Positions 1 through 8,082 of a stretch of 64,000 nucleotides of DNA are shown here, one piece after another. The position numbers and the translations under genes are program-made. Source of the DNA: Clostridia bacterium (GTDB lineage: Bacteria > Bacillota > Clostridia > UMGS1840 > HGM11507); contig JAFZHY010000015.1 of the NCBI GenBank assembly GCA_017554615.1, forward strand, positions 1 to 64,000, written 5' to 3'. The first letter of the stretch is position 1, and every line of letters begins with the position of its first letter. The notes under the pieces were generated by a model that had not been told where the DNA came from, ran no database searches, and saw only the letters and a program-made list of their open reading frames with translations.

Positions 1-31
1 ATAATATAATAGAAATAACGAGAAAAGGTGT

Positions 32-190
32 ATGTGTATGCGAAATTGCTGGAATAGAGGAATGGGAATAATACTTATGATATTTGGGTTCGGCCTTATA
101 ATAAGTTTTATTCTGCCTATGGAATTTTTAATCGTAATACTAACCTTAATTGTTATTTACATAGGCTTTTTAATTTTTAAAAATTGTTAG
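32..190 (+). CDS. small two-helix membrane peptide, unrecognised
   Basis: This ORF of 52 codons begins after an AAAAGG ribosome-binding site at 23-28. ATG codons at 32 and 38 are both possible, and the second has better spacing from the site. The product has a short polar N-terminus (CMRNCWNRG) and two hydrophobic stretches, roughly residues 11-29 and 31-49, joined at a proline, then ends in KNC. It is probably a small integral membrane protein. It lies 25 bases upstream of the SpoVM-like gene and may be cotranscribed with it. I do not recognise a named family and its function is unknown. The promoter would lie outside the window. Confidence 0.55.
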   Translation: MCMRNCWNRGMGIILMIFGFGLIISFILPMEFLIVILTLIVIYIGFLIFKNC

Positions 191-215
191 CATGTAATCA
201 GGAGGGAAGGGTAGT

Positions 216-290
216 ATGAAAATTGTAGTATATAAACCGAAGAAATTTTTAAATAAAATATTAAGAATGGTATTTAAGATTGATTCTTAA
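216..290 (+). CDS. spoVM: probable SpoVM-like spore coat anchoring peptide (24 aa)
   Basis: A 24-codon ORF starts at ATG 216 after a strong GGAGGG site (201-206). The peptide begins MKIVVYKPKKF and continues LNKILRMVFKIDS. It matches the B. subtilis SpoVM peptide in size (26 aa) and pattern: K2, K7, a proline at position 8 (9 in B. subtilis), K10-F11-L12, I15 and R17 align, and the rest forms a basic amphipathic helix. SpoVM binds the convex forespore membrane and anchors the coat ATPase SpoIVA. A hairpin terminator follows directly. The call rests on alignment by eye of a very short peptide, but the presence of other sporulation genes in the window supports it. Confidence 0.65.
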   Translation: MKIVVYKPKKFLNKILRMVFKIDS

Positions 291-297
291 TAGTTAA

Positions 298-332
298 AAA
301 ACCGTAATACTTAATCTGTATTACGGTTTTTT
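298..332. terminator. bidirectional intrinsic terminator
   Basis: A 10-bp stem (ACCGTAATAC 301-310 with GTATTACGGT 318-327) has a 7-nt loop, an A run on the left and a T run on the right. It can end transcription of the SpoVM-like gene on the plus strand and of mnmE on the minus strand. Confidence 0.85.
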
Positions 333-337
333 ATGTT

Positions 338-1720
338 TTATTTACCTAAGCAAAATCTTTTAAATATATTACTTATTATTTCTTCGCTCACAGTAAGCCC
401 TGTAATTTCTCCAAGACTTGATATGGCATTTTCTATCTCTATTGATACAATATCAGGGAAAATTCCTGATTTTAAATCTGATATTGCTTTTTCAATAAAA
501 GTATTTGCAAATGTAAGTTTTTCAAAATGCCTTTCGTTAGTAATATAAAGATTTTCTTTTATATTTATCTCTCCGTTTAATATAGAAGATTTAATGGTAT
601 CTGTAAGTTCATTTATACCTGTAAATTCTTTGGCACTTATAAATGTATATCTGGAATTATTTAAAATATTTTCAATAACTGATATATCAATTTTACTTAA
701 TAAATCAGTTTTATTTACTATAACATAAACATTTTTATCCTTGATTTCATTGGCAATTTTAATGTCTTCCTCGGATAATTCAACACTGCTGTCTAATAAA
801 AACAATATTAAATCAGCATCATTTATTTGTTCCTGAGCCTTTTTAATGCCTATGTTTTCAACTACATCTTCACTTTCTCTTAACCCTGCAGTATCAATAA
901 TTCTTGCTTTTAAGCCGTCAATATTAATTGATTCTTCCAATATATCTCTTGTTGTACCTGCAATATCGGTAACAATAGCACGGTTTTCCTTTAAAAGTGC
1001 ATTAAGCAGGGAAGATTTTCCAACATTTGGTTTTCCGCAGATTACTATTTTTGCGCCCTCTTTTATTATTTTACCCGTGTCGTATGTTTTAATTAAATCG
1101 TCTATATCTTTTTTTGCATGTGAAAGAGAAGTGATAATCTCGGAAGTTGTAAGTTCATCAATATCTTCTTCAGGATAATCAATAACTGCTATTATATTGG
1201 CAGTAGCGTCTATAAGATTCTGGCGTATCATATTTATTTTTTCGGATAATTTACCCTTTAACTGATTTTCTCCTGAATATACATTATATTCATCATTTGC
1301 ATTTATAATATCAATAATTGCCTCTGCCTGTGATAAATCTACCTTGCCGTTTAAAAATGCTCTTTTGGTAAACTCTCCGTTTTCTGCCATTCTTGCCCCT
1401 GATTTTATAAGTTCCTTTAAAATCATTTTAGTAACAGCCATACCACCGTGACAAGAGATCTCAACAACATTTTCCCCTGTAAAAGAATTTGGAGCAATAA
1501 ATTTAGAAAGTAATACTTCGTCTATAATATGTGAATCTTTATCCAGTATAAACCCAAAAGATATTGTATGTGTATTCATATCTAAGATAGATTTACCTGA
1601 TTTTGATTTAAAATTTCTTTCGCAAATTTCAAACGCTCTGTCACCACTGACTCTTATAACAGATATTCCGCCTGTGCCCAAAGGCGTTGAAATTGCACAA
1701 ATAGTGTCATATAATTTCAT
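338..1720 (-). CDS. mnmE: tRNA uridine-5-carboxymethylaminomethyl modification GTPase MnmE
   Basis: With MnmG, MnmE installs the carboxymethylaminomethyl group on the wobble uridine of certain tRNAs. The 460-aa product has the N-terminal tetrahydrofolate-binding domain (residues ~1-118, including CHGG), a helical domain and an inserted Ras-like G domain with GKPNVGKS (~226-233), DTAGLRE and NKTD. It ends in CLGK, which carries the catalytic cysteine of the family. I chose ATG 1720 because AAAGGG lies a few bases upstream; the in-frame ATG at 1735 would overlap that site. The usual partners mnmG and rsmG are not adjacent. A good sigma-A type promoter lies at 1751-1779. Confidence 0.97.
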   Translation of the reverse strand: MKLYDTICAISTPLGTGGISVIRVSGDRAFEICERNFKSKSGKSILDMNTHTISFGFILDKDSHIIDEVLLSKFIAPNSFTGENVVEISCHGGMAVTKMILKELIKSGARMAENGEFTKRAFLNGKVDLSQAEAIIDIINANDEYNVYSGENQLKGKLSEKINMIRQNLIDATANIIAVIDYPEEDIDELTTSEIITSLSHAKKDIDDLIKTYDTGKIIKEGAKIVICGKPNVGKSSLLNALLKENRAIVTDIAGTTRDILEESINIDGLKARIIDTAGLRESEDVVENIGIKKAQEQINDADLILFLLDSSVELSEEDIKIANEIKDKNVYVIVNKTDLLSKIDISVIENILNNSRYTFISAKEFTGINELTDTIKSSILNGEINIKENLYITNERHFEKLTFANTFIEKAISDLKSGIFPDIVSIEIENAISSLGEITGLTVSEEIISNIFKRFCLGK

Positions 1721-1750
1721 AATAAACCCTTTCATACTGCATTTTAATTT

Positions 1751-1779
1751 ATTATATAACAGTTTAAGATATCATTCAA
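1751..1779 (-). promoter_or_regulatory. predicted promoter of mnmE
   Basis: On the minus strand TTGAAT (1774-1779) and TATAAT (1751-1756) are separated by exactly 17 bp. The -10 box lies about 30 bases before the mnmE start. Confidence 0.7.
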
Positions 1780-1915
1780 GCCATTTTTTAGTATAAAATT
1801 AATAAAATTATATAAAAATATTTAGTAATATTTTATATATAAACAGTTGTAAAATAGAAAAAAATAGTGTATTATATAATAAGTGTATAATAATTTTAAG
1901 AAGGTTTGTAAAAAT

Positions 1916-3091
1916 ATGAATAAATTTATATATGCTGATAACGCAGCAACAACAAAATTAAAAACTGAAGTATTGGAAGAAATGATGCCTTATTTAACCG
2001 ATAATTATGGCAATCCGTCTTCAATATACCAGTTTGCATCAAAATCGAAAACTGCCATTGAAAATGCAAGATGTAAAATTGCATCTTCTTTTAATGCAGA
2101 TCCGAAAGAAATAATTTTTACTTCAGGCGCATCGGAAGCAGATAACTGGGCAATTAAAGGCATTGCATACTCAATGAAAGACAAGGGTAACCATATTATT
2201 ACTACAAAAATTGAGCATCATGCTGTTCTTCATACTTTAGAAGCATTGGAAAAAGAAGGTTTTAGTGTAACTTATCTTGATGTTGACGAAGATGGGCTTA
2301 TTGATTTAAATAATCTTGAAAATGCCATTACAGATAAAACAATTCTTATAACAATAATTTTTGCTAATAATGAAATTGGCACCATTTCGCCAATAAAAGA
2401 AATTGGCAAAATTGCAAAAAAACACAATGTGTTCTTTCATACCGATGCTGTACAAGCAGTGGGTAATGTAAAAATAGATGTTAAAGAATTAAATATTGAT
2501 TTAATGAGTGTAACTGCTCATAAAATATACGGGCCAAAAGGCGTTGGTGCCTTGTATGTAAAAAAAGGCATTAAACTTTCTCCTTATATCCATGGCGGAG
2601 GTCAGGAAAAGGGAAAAAGAGCAGGTACTGAAAATGTTGCCGGTATTGTCGGTTTTGGAAAGGCTATTGAAATGGCTGTTTCTGATATAGATAATAAAGT
2701 TAAAAAAATATCCGGATTAAGAGATTTATATATAGATACTGTTTTAAAAGAAATTCCTTATGTAAGGCTTAATGGTCATAGAACTAAAAGGCTTTGTAAC
2801 AATGCCAATATGTCATTTAGATTCATAGAAGGGGAAGCCCTGCTTTTATCTTTAGATTTAGTCGGCATTTGTGCATCAAGCGGTTCAGCGTGTACATCAG
2901 GTTCGCTTGATCCGTCTCACGTTCTTCTTGCAATCGGGCTTCCTCACGAGATTGCCCACGGTTCTTTAAGAATAACTTTTGGAGATTTTAACACTAAAGA
3001 AGATGTTTATTATATTATAGAAAAATTAAAGGAAATTGTTGCAAGACTTAGAGCAATGTCTCCTTTATATGAAAATGTAGAAAGGAAATAA
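1916..3091 (+). CDS. cysteine desulfurase, IscS/NifS family
   Basis: This PLP enzyme removes sulfur from cysteine to supply Fe-S cluster assembly. The 391-aa product begins MNKFIYADNAATTKL, the typical family start. It has the PLP lysine in the SVTAHKIYGPKG motif (~residue 201) and the catalytic cysteine loop SSGSACTSGSLDPSH (~320), characteristic of the IscS/NifS class rather than the SufS class. ATG 1916 follows AAGAAGG (1898-1904) and fits family alignments; the in-frame GTG at 1883 has no good site. The scaffold gene follows after 4 bases, so the two probably act as a pair. No iscR-type regulator is adjacent. Confidence 0.95.
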   Translation: MNKFIYADNAATTKLKTEVLEEMMPYLTDNYGNPSSIYQFASKSKTAIENARCKIASSFNADPKEIIFTSGASEADNWAIKGIAYSMKDKGNHIITTKIEHHAVLHTLEALEKEGFSVTYLDVDEDGLIDLNNLENAITDKTILITIIFANNEIGTISPIKEIGKIAKKHNVFFHTDAVQAVGNVKIDVKELNIDLMSVTAHKIYGPKGVGALYVKKGIKLSPYIHGGGQEKGKRAGTENVAGIVGFGKAIEMAVSDIDNKVKKISGLRDLYIDTVLKEIPYVRLNGHRTKRLCNNANMSFRFIEGEALLLSLDLVGICASSGSACTSGSLDPSHVLLAIGLPHEIAHGSLRITFGDFNTKEDVYYIIEKLKEIVARLRAMSPLYENVERK

Positions 3092-3095
3092 TATT

Positions 3096-3533
3096 ATGTA
3101 CAGCGAAAAAGTAATGGACCATTTTTCAAATCCGAGAAATGTTGGAGAAATAGAAAATGCTGACGGTGTTGGCGAAGTTGGTAATGCTAAATGCGGAGAT
3201 ATAATGAAAATATATATGGATATCGAAGACGGCATTATCAAAGATGTTAAATTTAAAACTTTTGGTTGCGGAGCAGCCATTGCAACAAGCAGTATGGCTA
3301 CCGAACTTGTAAAGGGCAAAAAGGTTGAAGATGCGCTTGAAATAACCAATAAAGCAGTTATAGAAGCGTTAGACGGTCTTCCTGCTCCTAAAGTGCATTG
3401 TTCAGTTTTAGCAGAAGAAGCAATAAAAGCAGCCATTTTAGATTACTATGAAAAAAACGGGCTTGATACATCAAAAATTACCGGATGCAACGGATGCTGT
3501 TCACACTGTCATTCATGCTCCGAAGGAGAATAA
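3096..3533 (+). CDS. IscU/NifU-type Fe-S cluster assembly scaffold with Cys-rich tail
   Basis: This is a scaffold on which the neighbouring desulfurase builds Fe-S clusters. The 145-aa protein carries the three conserved cluster-binding cysteines C33 (AKCGD), C58 (FGCGA) and C102 (VHCSV), plus Asp35. This is the standard IscU/N-terminal NifU fold of about 125 residues. Unusually, residues 131-141 form a tail with five cysteines (CNGCCSHCHSC) absent from the core family. It may bind metal or influence cluster transfer; that is inference. It sits between the desulfurase (gap 4 bases) and threonine synthase (stop and start one base apart), indicating one transcript. Confidence 0.93.
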   Translation: MYSEKVMDHFSNPRNVGEIENADGVGEVGNAKCGDIMKIYMDIEDGIIKDVKFKTFGCGAAIATSSMATELVKGKKVEDALEITNKAVIEALDGLPAPKVHCSVLAEEAIKAAILDYYEKNGLDTSKITGCNGCCSHCHSCSEGE

Positions 3534-3534
3534 T

Positions 3535-5031
3535 ATGTTATATTTAAGCACAAGAAATAACAACTTAAAAATTTCATCAAGTCAGGCTATTAAACAAGGG
3601 TTATCAGAAGACGGAGGGTTATTTGTTCCTGAGTGTTTTCCAAAGGTAAGCCTTGAAGAAATCGGTAGCCTTAAAGATAAAAAATATGTAGATATTGCAA
3701 AATTTGTTTTATCGAAATATCTTACTGATTTTACAAAAGAAGAACTTGATTTTTGTATAGAAAGTGCATATACAAAGGAAAAATTTGAATCTGATAACAC
3801 TGTGCCTTTATATGAACTAAAAGACGGTGTTCATTTTCTTGAATTATGGCATGGGCCAACATGCGCATTCAAAGATGTTGCGCTTCAGATTCTTCCTTAT
3901 CTTTTAACTACTTCTGCAAAAAAAACAGGGGAAGATAAACTTATAACAATTCTTGTTGCAACCTCAGGCGATACAGGTAAAGCCGCATTAGAAGGCTTTA
4001 AAGATGTTGACGGTACAAAGATTATAGTTTTCTATCCTAAAGACGGGGTTTCTGATATTCAGAAATTACAGATGATAACTCAGGAAGGAAATAATGTTTT
4101 TGTAAACGGGGTTACAGGGAATTTTGATGACGCTCAGACAGGTGTTAAAAAAATATTTACCGATAATGAATTTAAGGAAGAACTTTTAAATAACAATATT
4201 GTTTTTTCTTCTGCAAATTCAATCAATTTCGGAAGACTTGTTCCTCAGGTTGTATATTATTTCTCATCATATATAGATTTACTTAAGAATAATAAAATTT
4301 CACTTGGCGATAAAATAAATGTTGTAGTTCCAACAGGTAATTTTGGAAACATATTGGCAGCATATTATGCAAAAATGATGGGGCTTCCTGTTGATAAACT
4401 TATATGTGCTTCCAATGAAAATAATGTTTTGACAGATTTTATAAATACCGGTGTTTATGATAAAAACAGAGCATTTAATTTAACTTGTTCGCCATCAATG
4501 GATATACTTATTTCAAGTAATCTTGAAAGGCTTTTATATCACATCAGTAATCAGGATGATAAATTGATAAAAGAATATATGGAAAGCCTTAATACAAACG
4601 GTGTATATAAAATATCCGACGATATGAAGAAAAAGGTATGCGATAATTTTTATGGTGGATACTGTGATGATGAAAAAACTTTACAAACCATTAAAAATAC
4701 TTATGATAAGTACGGATATCTTATTGATACTCACACAGCAGTTGCCAAGGCAGTTTATGACGAATATGTTGAAAAAACAGGGGATGATAAAGTTTGCGTT
4801 ATTGCATCAACTGCAAGTCCTTATAAGTTTTTAAACAGTGTTATATCGGCTATAAACCCTGAGTATGACATTTTAAAGAATGATTTTATTAAACTTGATG
4901 ATTTGTCATCTATAACAAATACTATTGTGCCGAAATCACTTAAAGAATTAAAAAATAAAGAAATCAGATTTAAAAATATATGTGAAAAAGAAAATATGAA
5001 ACAGACTGTTAAAGATGCGCTTTGTATGTAA
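3535..5031 (+). CDS. thrC: threonine synthase
   Basis: ThrC converts O-phosphohomoserine to threonine and phosphate, the last step of threonine synthesis. The 498-aa product starts MLYLSTRNN and keeps the HGPTCAFKDVALQ motif with the PLP lysine at residue 113. VPTGNFGN matches the glycine-rich phosphate-binding loop. Length fits the long ThrC class. ATG 3535 follows GGAG at 3525-3528 and comes one base after the scaffold stop, so translation is probably coupled. The open frame extends upstream to 3448 only by overlapping the scaffold gene. No hom or thrB lies nearby, so the grouping with Fe-S genes is not metabolic in an obvious way. Confidence 0.96.
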   Translation: MLYLSTRNNNLKISSSQAIKQGLSEDGGLFVPECFPKVSLEEIGSLKDKKYVDIAKFVLSKYLTDFTKEELDFCIESAYTKEKFESDNTVPLYELKDGVHFLELWHGPTCAFKDVALQILPYLLTTSAKKTGEDKLITILVATSGDTGKAALEGFKDVDGTKIIVFYPKDGVSDIQKLQMITQEGNNVFVNGVTGNFDDAQTGVKKIFTDNEFKEELLNNNIVFSSANSINFGRLVPQVVYYFSSYIDLLKNNKISLGDKINVVVPTGNFGNILAAYYAKMMGLPVDKLICASNENNVLTDFINTGVYDKNRAFNLTCSPSMDILISSNLERLLYHISNQDDKLIKEYMESLNTNGVYKISDDMKKKVCDNFYGGYCDDEKTLQTIKNTYDKYGYLIDTHTAVAKAVYDEYVEKTGDDKVCVIASTASPYKFLNSVISAINPEYDILKNDFIKLDDLSSITNTIVPKSLKELKNKEIRFKNICEKENMKQTVKDALCM

Positions 5032-5065
5032 GTCGGCATAAATGCCGACCATTTACTAATTTTTT
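5032..5065 (+). terminator. possible terminator after thrC
   Basis: A perfect 8-bp stem, GTCGGCAT (5032-5039) with ATGCCGAC (5042-5049), follows the thrC stop. The T run (5059-5065) starts about 9 bases downstream, so termination efficiency is uncertain. Confidence 0.5.
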
Positions 5066-5202
5066 GCAACGAAAGTATCGCAACAAGTTTCGCTTGAAGT
5101 ACAAGCAGAAGGGTTACCTACCATAATTTTTGATGCTTCACATTCATCTTTTGTGTTGTGGTATTTACAATGACTTGCTTTACAGTAAACTTTGTTTTCC
5201 AT
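5056..5202 (-). CDS. DUF1540 small cysteine-rich protein
   Basis: This 48-aa protein is encoded opposite its neighbours. It begins MENKVYCKASHCKYHN and has cysteines at 7, 12, 21, 34, 40 and 41, ending with the SSETCCDTF pattern of DUF1540 proteins, which are common in Firmicutes. The spacing suggests a small metal-binding protein, but its role is not established. ATG 5202 is preceded on the minus strand by AAAGGAAG at good spacing. It diverges from the metallophosphoesterase gene across about 80 bases and converges on thrC. Confidence 0.85.
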   Translation of the reverse strand: MENKVYCKASHCKYHNTKDECEASKIMVGNPSACTSSETCCDTFVAKN

Positions 5203-5281
5203 AATAAACTTCCTTTCTGATTTTTAAATTTACAGAGAAAAACTCCACATTGATATTATTATTTTACGGAGGAAAATTATA

Positions 5282-5986
5282 ATGGCATTATTTTCTATTT
5301 CAGACCTACATCTTTCTCTTAATACTAATAAATCTATGGAAGTATTCGGTGGAGCATGGAAAGATTATATAAGTAAACTTGAAACTAATTGGAACAAAGT
5401 TGTAACATCAAATGATTTGGTGGTTATTCCAGGAGATATATCCTGGGAAACATATCTTGAAGATTCGGTCTGCGATTTTAAATTTCTTGATAAATTAAAC
5501 GGTAAAAAAATTATTTCAAAAGGGAATCACGATTTCTGGTTTTTAACAGTAAATAAACTTTATAATTTTTTTGAAGAAAACAATATTTCAACAATTAAAA
5601 TGCTTCATAATAATTTTTATACATATGAAAATTATGCAATATGCGGAACAAAAGGTGTGGATATTACTAAAAAACCATCTACCGAAGAAGCGGTTAAATT
5701 AGAAAACAGAGAAGCACAAAGACTTGAAAAATCTATTTTAGATGCAAAAAAAGCAGGGTATGAAGATATTTTAGTGTTTATGCACTATCCGCCTATTATA
5801 AAAGAAGGCAAGTATAATAACAATCTTTTTTATTATATTCTTAAAGAATACAATATCAGGCAGTGTTTTTACGGGCATCTTCATTCGCGTTCTCATCATC
5901 TTGCATATTGTGAAAATATAGACGGAATTGATTTTAAACTGGTGTCAAGTGATTATCTTGACTTTACACCGATAAAAATTTTATAA
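5282..5986 (+). CDS. metallophosphoesterase
   Basis: This is a calcineurin-type phosphoesterase of 234 aa. All five signature blocks of the dimetal centre are visible: SDLH at residues 7-10, PGDIS (~50-54), GNHDFW (~80), MHYPP and GHLH near the C-terminus. There is no signal peptide, so it is likely cytoplasmic. The family includes phosphatases and nucleases with varied substrates, and the sequence gives no substrate. The start follows an ACGGAGGAAAA site. It appears to be a single-gene unit ahead of the tig promoter. Confidence 0.88.
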   Translation: MALFSISDLHLSLNTNKSMEVFGGAWKDYISKLETNWNKVVTSNDLVVIPGDISWETYLEDSVCDFKFLDKLNGKKIISKGNHDFWFLTVNKLYNFFEENNISTIKMLHNNFYTYENYAICGTKGVDITKKPSTEEAVKLENREAQRLEKSILDAKKAGYEDILVFMHYPPIIKEGKYNNNLFYYILKEYNIRQCFYGHLHSRSHHLAYCENIDGIDFKLVSSDYLDFTPIKIL

Positions 5987-5991
5987 AATAC

Positions 5992-6020
5992 TGGAAATTT
6001 TTAAATTTATATGATATAAT
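5992..6020 (+). promoter_or_regulatory. predicted promoter of the tig-clpP-clpX operon
   Basis: TGGAAA (5992-5997) and a consensus TATAAT (6015-6020) are 17 bp apart, about 36 bases upstream of tig. Confidence 0.6.
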
Positions 6021-6056
6021 TACTAATTAGTGAGTTATATTAGGGAGGAAAAACAA

Positions 6057-7415
6057 ATGAACTATTCTATTAAAGAGAATACCAAAAAGGAAGCAACATT
6101 AGAAATAGTTGTTTCAAGTGATGAATTTAAAAACGGATTAGATTTTGCTTTTAACAAAAATAAAAAGTATTTTGCTATTCCTGGATTCAGAAAAGGTAAA
6201 GCACCAAGAAAAATGGTTGAAAAGTATTATGGAGTTGAAGTGCTTTTTGAAGATGCAGTTAACGAAATTATTCCTGCAAAATACGAAGAAGCGGCTATCG
6301 ATTCTAAATTAGATATCGTATCTAAACCTGAAATTGATATTACTTCAATCAGTGTTGAAGAAGGTTTTGTTTTTACTGCAAAAGTAGCACTTAAACCTGA
6401 AGTTAAAATTGATGGATACATTGGTATAAAAGCAGAGAAGAATGAGTATACTGTAAAAGCAAGTGATGTAAATAAAGAAATCGATGCTCTAAAAGAAAAA
6501 ACAGTTAGAATCATTGAAAAAGAAGATGGCGAAGTTAACAAAGGCGATATTGTTAACATCGATTATGAAGGCTTTGTTGACGGAGTTGCATTTGAAGGCG
6601 GAAAAGCTGAAGGCTTTGATTTAACTATCGGTTCAAATCAGTTTATCCCTGGCTTTGAAGATGCTCTTATCGGTTCAAAATTAGGCGAAACTGAAATTAA
6701 AGTTAAGTTCCCTAAAGAGTACCACTCTGAAGACTTAAAAGGCAAAAATGCTACATTTAAAATTAAAATAAATAAAATCTCATATAAAGAATACGCAGAG
6801 TTAAATGATGATTTTGCAAAAGATGTAAGTGAATTTGATACACTTAAAGAATTAAAAGCAGATATCAAGAAAAAACTTACAGAAAGCGCAAAACAAAGAT
6901 CAAAACAGGAATTTGAAAATGCAGTATTGGAACAGGTTTCTGATTTAGTTAAAGTTGAAATTCCTGATTGTATGATTGAAGAAAGATGCGAATCTTTAGC
7001 AAATGACTTTGCTTACAGATTAAAAACTCAGGGTATGGAACTTAATACATATCTTCAGTATACAGGTTTAAATGAAGAATCATTTAAAAACCAGTTTAAA
7101 GACAGAGCCGAAAGTCAGGTTAAAATGTCTTTAGGTTTAGCAGAAATTGCTAAAATAGAAAAAATTGAAGTTTCAGATAAAGATGTTGAAGCCGAATTTA
7201 AGAAAATGGCTGAAGCATATAATATGGAAGTTGATAAAATCAAACAGTTTATCAACCCTGACGATATTAAGGAAGACCTAAAGATGTCAAAAACAGTTGA
7301 GTTTATAGTTAAAAATGCAGTTGTGTTAGAAAAAGAAGAAGGCGAAGGCGAAGAAAAGAAACCTGCTGCTAAAAAAACTACAACTAAGAAAACTACAAAA
7401 AAAGACGCTGAATAG
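6057..7415 (+). CDS. tig: trigger factor, ribosome-associated chaperone and prolyl isomerase
   Basis: Trigger factor binds the ribosome exit tunnel through its N-terminal domain and helps nascent chains fold. The 452-aa product has the ribosome-docking signature GFRKGKAPRK (~45-54), an FKBP-type PPIase domain (~150-240, with NIDYEGFVDG and IPGFEDALIG) and a helical C-terminal chaperone domain. The last ~26 residues are a Lys/Thr/Glu tail (KPAAKKTTTKKTTKK), a low-complexity extension seen in some Firmicutes. ATG 6057 follows GGGAGG; the upstream GTG at 6030 lies at the predicted transcription start and is rejected. clpP and clpX follow in the usual order. Confidence 0.96.
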   Translation: MNYSIKENTKKEATLEIVVSSDEFKNGLDFAFNKNKKYFAIPGFRKGKAPRKMVEKYYGVEVLFEDAVNEIIPAKYEEAAIDSKLDIVSKPEIDITSISVEEGFVFTAKVALKPEVKIDGYIGIKAEKNEYTVKASDVNKEIDALKEKTVRIIEKEDGEVNKGDIVNIDYEGFVDGVAFEGGKAEGFDLTIGSNQFIPGFEDALIGSKLGETEIKVKFPKEYHSEDLKGKNATFKIKINKISYKEYAELNDDFAKDVSEFDTLKELKADIKKKLTESAKQRSKQEFENAVLEQVSDLVKVEIPDCMIEERCESLANDFAYRLKTQGMELNTYLQYTGLNEESFKNQFKDRAESQVKMSLGLAEIAKIEKIEVSDKDVEAEFKKMAEAYNMEVDKIKQFINPDDIKEDLKMSKTVEFIVKNAVVLEKEEGEGEEKKPAAKKTTTKKTTKKDAE

Positions 7416-7426
7416 TAATTTTAATT

Positions 7427-7455
7427 GAGGTTTAAAATGTAATGTTTTAAACCTC
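7427..7455 (+). repeat. perfect inverted repeat between tig and clpP
   Basis: GAGGTTTAAAA (7427-7437) and TTTTAAACCTC (7445-7455) form a perfect 11-bp stem with a 7-nt loop. No T run follows, so this is more likely an mRNA processing or stability element, or a leaky attenuator, than a full terminator. Confidence 0.65.
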
Positions 7456-7485
7456 ATAACTATAATAAAAATGGAGGCGATTATT

Positions 7486-8067
7486 ATGGCATTAATACCA
7501 TATGTTGTTGAACAAACAAGCAGGGGAGAAAGATCATACGATATTTATTCCCGTTTGCTTAAAGACAGAATTATATTTTTATCAGAGGAAGTTAACGACG
7601 TTACTGCAAGTTTAATAGTTGCTCAATTATTGTTTTTAGAAGGGGAAGACCCTGAAAAAGATATCAGTTTTTATATTAACAGTCCTGGTGGTTCTATCAC
7701 AGCAGGAATGGCTATATATGATACTATGCAGTATATCAAACCTGATGTTTCAACTATTTGTGTAGGTATGGCTGCAAGTATGGGTGCATTTTTACTTTCA
7801 AGCGGTGCAAAGGGTAAGAGATTTGCTCTTCCAAACAGTGAAATAATGATTCATCAACCGTTAGGCGGCACTCAGGGTCAGGCAACAGATATACAGATTC
7901 ATGCAGAAAGAATTATAAAAATGAAGAAACACTTAAACGAAATTTTAAGTGCCAATACCGGCAAACCTTATGATGTTATCTGCAATGATACTGAAAGAGA
8001 TAACTTTATGTCTGCATATGAAGCCATGGAATACGGTATTGTTGATAAAGTAATAGAAAAAAGATAA
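7486..8067 (+). CDS. clpP: ATP-dependent Clp protease proteolytic subunit
   Basis: ClpP forms the barrel-shaped serine protease that degrades proteins fed to it by ClpX or other Clp ATPases. The 193-aa product has the complete triad Ser98 (GMAASMG), His123 (IMIHQP) and Asp172 (ERDN), and the N-terminal [13 protein letters not shown] segment typical of mature ClpP. ATG 7486 follows GGAGGCG at 7473-7479; the upstream ATG at 7471 overlaps that site and is rejected. clpX follows after 15 bases, giving the conserved tig-clpP-clpX order. Confidence 0.97.
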   Translation: MALIPYVVEQTSRGERSYDIYSRLLKDRIIFLSEEVNDVTASLIVAQLLFLEGEDPEKDISFYINSPGGSITAGMAIYDTMQYIKPDVSTICVGMAASMGAFLLSSGAKGKRFALPNSEIMIHQPLGGTQGQATDIQIHAERIIKMKKHLNEILSANTGKPYDVICNDTERDNFMSAYEAMEYGIVDKVIEKR

Positions 8068-8082
8068 TTAACAGGAGTGTTT

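Noticed and set aside
1847-1880. Promoter for the cysteine desulfurase gene (TTGTAA and TATAAT).
   Set aside because: The spacing is 22 bp and the -35 is weak; alternative -10 boxes nearby give no better pair.
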